Source: Neoarius graeffei (lineage: Eukaryota; Chordata; Actinopteri; Siluriformes; Ariidae). Taken from it: a stretch of DNA of 64,000 nt. The notes beneath the pieces are model-generated. The model was not told the origin of the DNA. It did not search any database and saw nothing but the letters and a program-made list of their open reading frames with translations. Each line of letters begins with the position of its first letter. Position 1 is the stretch's first letter. Location: assembly GCF_027579695.1 (NCBI RefSeq), contig NC_083582.1:3032878-3096877 (forward strand), written 5' to 3'. The position numbers and the translations under genes are program-made. Shown piece after piece: positions 45,030-64,000 of this stretch.

Positions 45030-45608
45030 AACTGTTTGAAATCTGGCTGTTAGGATCCAGAAGACTGGTTCTTCATCTTCAGGTTGTTGATGTTTATTTA
45101 CGTGACTGAAGACTCTTCAGATCGGCTTAACAGAAGCATAACGATTTTTTTTAAGTTTGTCACAGTTACAAAATGTTACAGACCAAAAAGATTATCTATA
45201 TACACAAACAAAAATCAAAACAACAAAAAAAATTCTATGAAACAAAAATTGTGACTGGAAAAGGAAACAGGACTCTCGTCCCAATTGACAGCCCCTCCCA
45301 CAAAGGAAAAAAATGGATATATACACTAATTTAAAGGAATTTTAAAAAAGTGTACTTTAAAAGTTGTTCATTTAGGCTAAAAAAAAAAAGTCAGTCTATC
45401 TTAATTTGGGTGTCTAACTAAATAATAATGATATATATAAAATATCTAAACAACCTACATTTGTCACGAATGAACAAAGTCTGCACCTGCTCAGGTACGG
45501 GGGCAGAAATAAAAAAGAAAATTAAAACTTGGGAGTTTGGTCACTGAGACATTGCCAAAAAAAGGGGGGGGGTATAAAATAATAAAAGACCTTCAGAGAC
45601 AGCTTAGG
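45030..45608 (-). mobile_element. ERV-like LTR fragment
   Basis: Lies immediately upstream of the primer-binding site on the - strand and ends ...atttcaaaca. It contains a poly(A)-signal-like aataaa near 45097 and TATA-like tatata stretches, plus a GC-box-like gggaggggctg. The 5' end is unclear because a hAT element begins at 45609. Confidence 0.45.
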
Positions 45609-46816
45609 CAGGGCCGCTGACAGCTTTGGCTGGGCCCGGGACAAAATGATCTGAATGGGCCCCCCCTAACAACCCCCCCCCCCCCCCCCCCCCCCCCCGG
45701 GCCAACCCACACACACACCCACCTCTCTTATCCCAGTCTCTACTCACTCCAACCCTTAAATGACAGGGTTAAAAAAGCCCAAAACCAGCAACATCACACA
45801 CATTGTGATCCTGTGAAGTAATCCCCAATTTCACTGAATCTTCCCCCCATACTGTAACGGAATAAGCGGTTACTGTTATTTTGTATCCTTTAACCGAACG
45901 CCATTAAATGTATTCCGTTACGCCCCAAGCCTGCATGCGACAGCCCCCGCAACGCCTTCCTAAACTCGTGGATAGTCTACTATAATCACACGATTGGGGT
46001 GCTCTTGAAGGAGCAGCGATGGACGGGGGATTTCGGGCAGGGCTGGGGGCGAACACAGTATACTGTGCGTGCGTACTGTCCAGTGTGAAAAGCAGAGAAG
46101 AGCACAGCGCTCGAGAAACGGCGGGATATGATTGCAGGCTAATGTGAATATTCTTAGCTTCAATCAGATATATGAAACACAATGTTATTAAGCCGTTGTG
46201 GTTATGAAATGATTCAATGCCCTGTGCGTTTGATATGGTGTTCAGTGTGACTTGCTCTCCCCTCGTTTGTAACATGAATTGCGTGCGGCGCGTGCCTTGG
46301 TTGGGGTTACTTTACGGGGCTGGAAAAAGTTGGCTGTGTCTTACCTGGCTCAGCTGCCCCACTGCCTTTGCTAGTACCTGCTGCATCATCCCAATCTTTT
46401 TTAAAATATTTATGCAGTGAGCCCCTGAGTCTCTTGGTTCCTTCCTCTCTTTTTCTCTTTTCTTTTCTTTTCTTTGCTCCTGACTTGTGCATGTTGGCAA
46501 ATGGCACGCACGCTGATTGTCGAAGTGCTATGATCGAACGATGTCGTTTTTTCCCCTTAATCAAAGAGTCAGACCAAACCATTTTTGCATTAGGGGTGGT
46601 AGGGGGTTACTGACGCCTTTTTCAAAGACAATAAAGGCAAAAGATCTAGAAATCATTTATTGAATGCAAATATAGCACATTTCTCCCCCAAATCAACACA
46701 TTTTGAAATGAAATAAAATAAAATAATTGCAACTTCATGAGAGCCCAGTTCTGGGCCCTCCCCATTCCTGGGCCCGGGACAACATACCCGTTTGTCCCCC
46801 CCTGTCGGCGGACCTG
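45609..46816. mobile_element. hAT-type DNA transposon, 1.2 kb, perfect 8-bp target duplication
   Basis: Ends cagggccgctgacag and ctgtcggcggacctg (inverted, two mismatches). Flanked by agcttagg at 45601-45608 and 46817-46824. The 8-bp duplication and CAGGG termini identify the hAT superfamily. It holds a C run of about 30 at 45669-45698. Confidence 0.9.
46307..46490 (-). pseudogene. hAT transposase N-terminal remnant
   Basis: The - strand frame reads KSGAKKRKEKRKREEGTKRL then GSLHKYFKKD, like the N-terminus of fish hAT proteins of the ZMYM1/TTF-type group. No dimerisation or catalytic region follows, so the element is non-autonomous. Confidence 0.55.
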
Positions 46817-46824
46817 AGCTTAGG

Positions 46825-47166
46825 GATAAACATGTCATTAAGAATATACAAGAATTTATGATAAACATTAATGAACAAACATTAGCTAAACAGTCATCGA
46901 ATCAGAAGCAAATAATAAAGGAAGTGTTTCTTGAGGTTCAGGTCTGTTAATGTAATGTTTTTAATGCGTGTTGAATTATATTTAAACTCTGTTCCTTCAG
47001 TGAATTCAGAGCAATTTGGTTAAAGATAGTTAGGGATTAATCTTTATTTTTCAGAACAATAATAACCAGTTTAGCTCATGCTAATCTCACACTTTGGCCT
47101 TCAAATCTATCCGGACTTGGGACTGGCATTAAGTATGCACCGGTCTGTACAACCCCAGTGGGTTTA
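46825..47166. other. Intergenic, AT-rich, nothing recognised
   Basis: No frame and no terminal repeats. Confidence 0.4.
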
Positions 47167-48009
47167 CAGTTATTTAGCACAAAAGCCTTTTAACACAACT
47201 CTGTGTTCTTTAGCACAAGATCCAAGAACACAATCTTTATTATGAATGCTTATTGATCATGTTTGATGGATTTTTTTAATGAAAGTTGCTGAGATTCCAA
47301 TCAAAAATGAGCGATTGTATTTCCGCACTCCGCCATCTTGAAACCACCATGTTTGATATGAAAACAGTAATATGTGATATCAAATGGACTTTTAATAATT
47401 TGAGTAAGTTTTTAGGAATAGATTCCGCTCTTAGTCAGCAAAACATGTTGTCAAGCAGGGCAAGACATAATCCCCTGGTTAATTAATTCAGCAAACGCGT
47501 AATTATTGACAGTTGAATTTGTGATATGATCAGAAGTGACTGAAGTTATCTATGAAGGTGCCCACAGTTCAAGGTTTGTTACGGCTTAACTACAAATATC
47601 CAAAGACACCAAAGAATCGGATTTTCAGTCCACGTTTCAGGGATCAACAACTGATCCTTAATACGCACAGCAGCAGAAATTCCGGCTTCCAGTCCATAAG
47701 CGATCATAATAAACCCCTTCCTATATCAAGATGAGTGTTTATTTCGATTATTGTGACCATAATCCAGAGTTGTGCTAAAAGACTTGTGCTAAATACAGTG
47801 GGGCAAAAAAGTATTTAGTCAGTCACCAATTGTGCAAGTTCTCCCACTTAAAAAGATGAGAGAGGCCTGTAATTTTCATCATAGGTACACTTCAACTATG
47901 AGAGACAAAATGAGAAAAAAATCCAGAAAATCACATTGTCTGATTTTTAAAGAATTTATTTGCAAATTATGGTGGAAAATAAGTATTTGGTCAATAACAA
48001 AAGTTCATC

Positions 48010-49029
48010 TCAATACTTTGTTATATACCCTTTGTTGGCAATGACAGAGGTCAAACGTTTTCTGTAAGTCTTCACAAGGTTTTCACACACTGTTGCTGGT
48101 ATTTTGGCCCATTCCTCCATGCAGATCTCCTCTAGAGCAGTGATGTTTTGGGGCTGTCGCTGGGCAACACGGACTTTCAACTCCCTCCAAAGATTTTCTA
48201 TGGGGTTGAGATCTGGAGACTGGCTAGGCCACTCCAGGACCTTGAAATGCTTCTTACGAAGCCACTCCTTCGTTGCCTGGGCGGTGTGTTTGGGATCATT
48301 GTCATGCTGAAAGACCCAGCCACGTTTCATCTTCAATGCCCTTGCTGATGGAAGGAGGTTTTCACTCAAAATCTCACGATACATGGCCCCATTCATTCTT
48401 TCCTTTACACGGATCAGTCGTCCTGGTCCCTTTGCAGAAAAACAGCCCCAAAGCATGATGTTTCCACCCCCATGCTTCACAGTAGGTATGGTGTTCTTTG
48501 GATGCAACTCAGCATTCTTTCTCCTCCAAACACAAGTTGAGTTTTTACCAAAAAGTTCTATTTTGGTTTCATCTGACCATATGACATTCTCCCAATCCTC
48601 TTCTGGATCATCCAAATGCTCTCTAGCAAACTTCAGACGGGCCTGGACATGTACTGGCTTAAGCAGGGGGACACGTCTGGCACTGCAGGATTTGAGTCCC
48701 TGGCGGCGTAGTGTGTTATTGATGGTAGCCTTTGTTACTTTGGTCCCAGCTCTCTGCAGGTCATTCACTAGGTCCCCCCGTGTGGTTCTGGGATTTTTGC
48801 TCACCGTTCTTGTGATCATTTTGACCCCACAGGGTGAGATCTTGCGTGGAGCCCCAGATCGAGGGAGATCATCAGTGGTCTTGTATGTCTTCCATTTTCT
48901 AATAATTGCTCCCACAGTTGATTTCTTCACACCAAGCTGCTTACCTATTGCAGATTCAGTCTTCCCAGCCTGGTGCAGGTCTACAATTTTGTTTCTGGTG
49001 TCCTTTGACAGCTCTTTGGTCTTGGCCAT
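48010..49029 (-). CDS. Tc1-like transposase, full length, 339 aa, apparently intact
   Basis: Cut-and-paste transposase. The start is ATG at 49027-49029 ([15 protein letters not shown]), with an uninterrupted frame to TGA at 48010-48012. It has an N-terminal paired-like helix-turn-helix pair (about 1-110), a GRPR/AT-hook-like PRSGAPRKI linker, and a DDE core with [21 protein letters not shown] and [11 protein letters not shown]. The spacing from the second Asp to the Glu is 34 residues (DD34E, as in Sleeping Beauty and other fish Tc1 proteins). The length matches the usual 340. It is the only transposase in the window without a stop, frameshift or lost catalytic residue. Expression and activity cannot be judged. 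Confidence 0.92.
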   Translation of the reverse strand: MAKTKELSKDTRNKIVDLHQAGKTESAIGKQLGVKKSTVGAIIRKWKTYKTTDDLPRSGAPRKISPCGVKMITRTVSKNPRTTRGDLVNDLQRAGTKVTKATINNTLRRQGLKSCSARRVPLLKPVHVQARLKFAREHLDDPEEDWENVIWSDETKIELFGKNSTCVWRRKNAELHPKNTIPTVKHGGGNIMLWGCFSAKGPGRLIRVKERMNGAMYREILSENLLPSARALKMKRGWVFQHDNDPKHTAQATKEWLRKKHFKVLEWPSQSPDLNPIENLWRELKVRVAQRQPQNITALEEICMEEWAKIPATVCENLVKTYRKRLTSVIANKGYITKY

Positions 49030-49575
49030 AGTGGAGTTTGGAGTGTGACTGTTTGAGGTTGTGGACAGGTGTCTTTTATACTGATAACGAGTTCAAACAG
49101 GTGCCATTAATACAGGTAACGAGTGGAGAACAGAGGAGCCTCTTAAAGAAGTTGTTACAGGTCTGTGAGAGCCAGAAATCTTGCTTGTTTGTAGGCGACC
49201 AAATACTTATTTTACTGAGGAATTTACCAATTAATTCATTAAAAATCCTACAATGTGATTTCCTGGATTCTTTCCCCCCCATTCTGTCTCTCATAGTTGA
49301 AGTGTACCTATGATGAAAATTACAGGCTTCTCTCATCTTTTTAAGTGGGAGAACTTGCACAATGGAGCACTTGCATGTGACGTCACAGCCAATCCAGATT
49401 GTGACAGACGCCATCTTGTCGGTCAAACGCCATATTCCGCCTTCTACTTCTACCTTTTCTTCTGGAAAACCCTACTATATACAATTCTACTACAATGGCT
49501 GCGGCTACAAGCTCTCCCTACCTGTGCATGTTTTTTATGTTTTTTGTGTGTATTTTTGCATGTTGTTCGTCTGTA

Positions 49576-49951
49576 GGGGCGGCACGGTGGTGTAGTGGTT
49601 AGCGCTGTCGCCTCACAGCAAGAAGGTCCTGGGTTCGAGCCCCGGGGCCGGCGAGGGCCTTTCTGTGTGGAGTTTGCATGTTCTCCCCGTGTCCGCGTGG
49701 GTTTCCTCCGGGTGCTCCGGTTTCCCCCACAGTCCAAAGACATGCAGGTTAGGTTAACTGGTGACTCTAAATTGAGCGTAGGTGTGAATGTGAGTGTGAA
49801 TGGTTGTCTGTGTCTATGTGTCAGCCCTGTGATGACCTGGCGACTTGTCCAGGGTGAACCCCGCCTTTCGCCCGTAGTCAGCTGGGATAGGATCCAGCTC
49901 GCCTGCGACCCTGTAGAACAGGATAAAGCGGCTACAGATAATGAGATGAGA
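49576..49951 (+). mobile_element. Full-length SINE, 12-bp target duplication
   Basis: Starts ggggcggcacggtggtgtag with box A and box B (gggttcgagcccc) and ends in the GATGA tail. Flanked by tgttcgtctgta at 49564-49575 and 49952-49963. It is the most complete copy of this SINE in the window. Confidence 0.93.
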
Positions 49952-50059
49952 TGTTCGTCTGTACCGGACTTCAATATCCACTACAACCGTATGGACTTAC
50001 TGGACATTGGTTTCCAGCAGAAAATGACGGTTTGTAGCGATTTCTATCGCATGCACAAC

Positions 50060-50280
50060 ATTCCGGACGAGATAGCGAGACCAGCGGGGTCTCCGTGGAT
50101 TGTTATCGGAAGCAAAGCGAAGGAGGCGGTGTCGGGAACGGAAGCAAAAGCGAGGCTGCAGAGCCGGCCTGTTGACTAAGCTCAGAAAACAGCTACTCAA
50201 ATCTCCACTGCCAAGCCTCTATCTCTCCAACGCCAGATCCATGTAAACAAGACAGACGATTTGGAATTACAGCTGGAATT
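50060..50280 (+). pseudogene. LINE 5'-region fragment
   Basis: Across frames it reads LPSLYLSNARSM-like and NKTDDLELQLELP-like peptides, resembling the segment before the endonuclease of fish L2/Rex-type LINEs. Broken, no domain. Confidence 0.4.
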
Positions 50281-50339
50281 ACCTTATTCTATTCTATAAT
50301 CGGCTGGTCAGTGCTATGCTCAATACTTAAGTGACTTAC

Positions 50340-50557
50340 CCATCCAATGAGGATTCTTGTTTACAAGATGCCACATCTGAGTCGCTGACAAATCCTGAAT
50401 TTCTGTAAAGATAACTGTCCAGAGATTTATAGGCACGCAGTGCATCACCACTGAACAGCGAGGGAAAGTTAATGAGGTAATCATACACGTCCAGGTATTC
50501 CGCTGGCAGTTCAAAATCCGGTCGTGAAAACTCCGTCCGGTAAGCCATAAGGGTCAC
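50340..50557 (-). pseudogene. First-exon-like fragment of a YqaJ-type transposon protein
   Basis: The frame reads YRTEFSRPDFELPAEYLDVYD through LRAYKSLDSYLYRNSGFV, and a donor-like gtaagt follows at about 50333-50339. The AYKSLD-Y..-GFV arrangement is that of the N-terminal region of fish proteins carrying a YqaJ recombinase domain. The downstream nuclease part is missing. Confidence 0.5.
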
Positions 50558-50802
50558 TAATCTGTAGATCGTTTATTTTAGACATATATCTAGTTATCTG
50601 TTCATTAGAAAAATGAGCCGTGTAGTCCGTCGGTTGAAATTGATCCATTCTGTACACGAGTGCAGCAGTATTCAGTGGTGTTTTTGACCGACAAGATGGC
50701 GGTCGTGTACTTTCCGGTCACATGACTGCAAGATCTCTATTGGTGGCTGACTAAATACTTTTTTGCCCCACTGTAACTGGATACCATGGCTGGGTATTTT
50801 AC

Positions 50803-50975
50803 CTAATTCGCATGTCTTTGGACTGCAGGGGAAACCGGAGCACCCAGAGGAACCCCCACCACAGACAGGGAGAACATGCAAACTCCACACAGAAAGGCCC
50901 CAGACAGCTGTATGGTTCAAACCTGGAACCTTCTTGCTGTGAGGCGACAGTAAGAACCCCTACACCACTGTGCTG
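50803..50975 (-). mobile_element. Diverged SINE fragment
   Basis: Reverse copy of the SINE head and body (catgtctttggactgcaggg to accactgtgctg) with many substitutions, clearly older than the other copies. Confidence 0.75.
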
Positions 50976-51690
50976 TCCAGACTCACCCCCTGAGGCCTCT
51001 AGATGTTCTAATGCATCAAAAAGGTCTTGTCTTGGTTTTTAAATAACCGTTAAACACTCCGTTCCACATTAAGACTTGTTGCTTAGACAGTTTGGTTTTC
51101 ACTGATCCATACCTACACACCTGGTGGTGTTTAAAGTCTATAATGTGAGCATCACATTCTGGATCAGCGTCCACTGTGTGGTTCTGGAGTCTCTGGAATA
51201 AAAGGGAAGTGAATGGTTCTCCAGCTGAACACCAACACTAAAGATTTTACTATGAAAGGAAAATGGATTTGCCAAAATAAACAAAAGCAAAGACCAAATC
51301 AACCTTTCTGCTCTTCCATTCCCCTGCTTCAACTCTCCGGCAGGTCTGAGGAGCTGCGCATCAACCCAAACCCCTCGTCACAGCACGGGCAGATGGCGGA
51401 GCGTCAGAGCTCGAGGGTTGTAGAATTTGCTCAGAATCCATCAACATTTCAACAGCACATCTCAGGAACATGACTGAACTTCATACCTGATTAAAGAGCT
51501 GTTTGAGATGTAAACTGTTTACAATGCAAAGGACATAAAAAAATGGACTAGAGACAGATTTCAGTCAGCATCGCCTCCGCAGCTCAACTGCTCAGGTTTA
51601 ATACAATCTGAACTACAGCAGGATTCCTCAGGTGTGTAAGGAACAGGAAGGTCCCAAGGTGAGACGGAGACTGGGAGCTTTACTGTACAC
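50976..51690. other. Intergenic between repeats and polr3a 3' end
   Basis: No convincing frame. The 86-codon frame at 51213-51473 shows no family resemblance and is likely chance. Confidence 0.4.
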
Positions 51691-51696
51691 TTTATT
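51691..51696 (-). terminator. Candidate polyadenylation signal of polr3a
   Basis: TTTATT on the + strand gives AATAAA on the - strand, about 382 nt downstream of the polr3a stop. It is the first canonical hexamer I found in that stretch and would give a 3' UTR of about 0.4 kb. Confidence 0.5.
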
Positions 51697-52023
51697 CACG
51701 TTCAACACAAGCACAAAGCTGAGCATTCACAAGGGGGAAAACCCACACAATCTGTTTTAGTAAATTAAATAAAAGTAAAACTTCTTCGCAAGCTCATCGA
51801 GATCATCCACTGTGGTATGGCGAGAATTAAAAATAATAAATAATAAACAAACAATCTTACAGACTTGTAGATTGTCATGAAATTTACATACACACAATGA
51901 TTGTGTAACAATGTGCAAATCTATAATCTCTAATATACACCTAATATAATTGCGTGTGTATTATTTTACACACACATACATATAAAATTATGTTGACATC
52001 CTGATATACGGATTTGTTTCAAA

Positions 52024-52028
<5 letters not shown>

Positions 52029-52077
<49 letters not shown>
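52029..52077 (-). repeat. (CA)n microsatellite abutting the polr3a stop codon
   Basis: On the + strand this is about 24 GT units ending exactly at the tta that encodes the TAA stop. In the mRNA the 3' UTR therefore begins with a CA repeat. Confidence 0.9.
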
Positions 52078-63493
<11,416 letters not shown>

Positions 63494-63912
63494 CTGCACA
63501 CGAGAGAGAGAGAGAGAGTGTATTAGTACACACACACAGTGCATGTGTTATAGTTACATGTACAGTACAGTAATATGACGTTACAGTGACGGTGTGTTCT
63601 GTAGTACAGTAAAAGCATGATGATAGTACAGTATACACTCCAGCTAAAGTAATAGAGTGATAGTACAGCAAAAATGAAGTGCAACACAGTGAGAGTATAG
63701 CAGGAGTACAGAGTACTGTAGTGTTATAGCACCAGTATAGCACATTAGTACCGCAGTGATGGTGATGATATGGTGTACAGGGTGAGAGTACTGTACAGGG
63801 AGTGTGTTCTAACAGTTTAACAGTAAAGTAAGAGAATAATTATGGTACAGGAATGATATAGTACTGTGTGAATAAAGTGTAGCACGGTGATGGTACTATG
63901 GGATAGTGGAGG
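63494..63912 (-). other. polr3a intron with degenerate 'agtacagta' repeats
   Basis: Many dispersed agtacagta/tagtacag words suggest an eroded minisatellite. A GA run follows the exon acceptor (63503-63519). Confidence 0.5.
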
Positions 63913-64000
63913 ACAGTGCATTAGGAGTATACCGAGTGCATTAGGAGTATACCGAGTGCATTAGGAGTATACCGAGTGCATTAGGAGTATACCGAGTGCA
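63913..64000. repeat. 20-bp tandem repeat cut by the window edge
   Basis: At least four perfect units of gtgcattaggagtataccga up to the last base. The full length is unknown. Confidence 0.92.

Larger units (their letters stand above)
49364..50738. mobile_element. DNA element of the THAP/YqaJ (ISL2EU-like) type inside the Tc1, with nested SINE
   Basis: Ends ggagcacttgcatgtgac at the left and gtcacatgactgcaagatct at the right, with a shared inner word gccatcttgtcggtcaaa on both sides. A 2-bp AT lies on each side (49362-49363, 50739-50740). It carries a SINE, a LINE fragment and an exon of a YqaJ-associated protein. The classification is inferred from that exon. Confidence 0.65.
47796..50773 (-). 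mobile_element. Tc1/mariner element with intact transposase, carrying a nested DNA element
   Basis: Outer ends cagtggggcaaaaaagtatt and its complement at 50750-50773, between TA at 47794-47795 and 50774-50775. Inverted repeats exceed 150 bp (47796-47960 and 49210-49363 plus 50739-50773). The right one is interrupted by a 1.37-kb insertion. Confidence 0.93.
47167..50779. mobile_element. MITE-like element with CAGTTATTTAGCAC inverted termini, split by a Tc1
   Basis: Left end cagttatttagcacaa. The right end, ttgtgctaaata, is interrupted at 47796 by the Tc1 insertion and finishes after the TA duplication as actg (50776-50779), restoring ttgtgctaaataactg. Inner termini also match (acacaactctg against agagttgtgc). 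Without the Tc1 it is about 0.63 kb with no coding frame. Target duplication not established. Confidence 0.75.

Noticed and set aside
49595-50179. 194-codon frame starting [18 protein letters not shown]
   Set aside because: It is the SINE sequence read through into its flank. The same peptide appears in other SINE copies in the window.
51213-51473. 86-codon frame downstream of polr3a
   Set aside because: No domain or signal was recognised, and the length is within chance expectation.

Overview
The window is vertebrate nuclear DNA, almost certainly from a teleost fish. It holds two recognisable multi-exon host genes with GT-AG introns, buried in dense transposable elements of kinds abundant in fish: Tc1/mariner, hAT, THAP/YqaJ-type DNA elements, Ty3/Gypsy and ERV-like LTR elements, L1-like, RTE-like and R2/R4-like LINEs, and a tRNA-derived SINE whose tail is a GATGA repeat. 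Nothing prokaryotic is present. The exact species cannot be fixed from sequence alone.

Host genes. (1) A complete receptor gene of the QRFP (26RFa, GPR103) family lies on the + strand in six coding exons: 10822-11161, 19526-19684, 22339-22400, 38466-38701, 38887-38984 and 39177-39436. The exons sum to exactly 1155 nt, that is 384 residues plus a stop, with all phases consistent. (2) The 3' part of polr3a, the largest subunit of RNA polymerase III, lies on the - strand. Fourteen exons run from 63493 down to the TAA stop at 52078 and encode about 602 C-terminal residues, including the bridge helix and trigger loop. The 5' exons lie beyond the right edge. The two genes converge, with about 12.6 kb between their stop codons.

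Layout. 1-3190: decayed LINE 3' ends and other old repeats. 3193-7400: a (GAA)n tract, then a roughly 4.1-kb array of almost pure purine on the + strand. 7401-10821: AT-rich flank with a complete SINE and a dead Tc1 element. 10822-39436: the receptor gene. Its first intron carries a 40-bp minisatellite split by an L1 insertion. Its 16-kb third intron is mostly mobile DNA, including two unrelated Gypsy elements fused tail to tail. 39846-41830: a minisatellite of 39 bp with about 49 copies, each carrying an inverted CCAAT box. 41830-51690: intergenic repeats, including an ERV-like fragment with a tRNA-His-type primer-binding site, a hAT element with a perfect 8-bp duplication, and a four-level nest (MITE, then Tc1 with an intact transposase frame, then a YqaJ-type DNA element, then a SINE). 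51691-64000: polr3a, with many CA/TG microsatellites lying on splice sites, plus further MITEs, a THAP/YqaJ element and an LTR inside introns.

The strongest unusual signals are four. The 40-bp minisatellite units resemble the 3' splice site of receptor exon 2. The 39-bp CCAAT array sits just downstream of the receptor. The purine array has 308-bp and 80-bp higher-order periods. The Tc1 transposase is intact inside a nest of other insertions.
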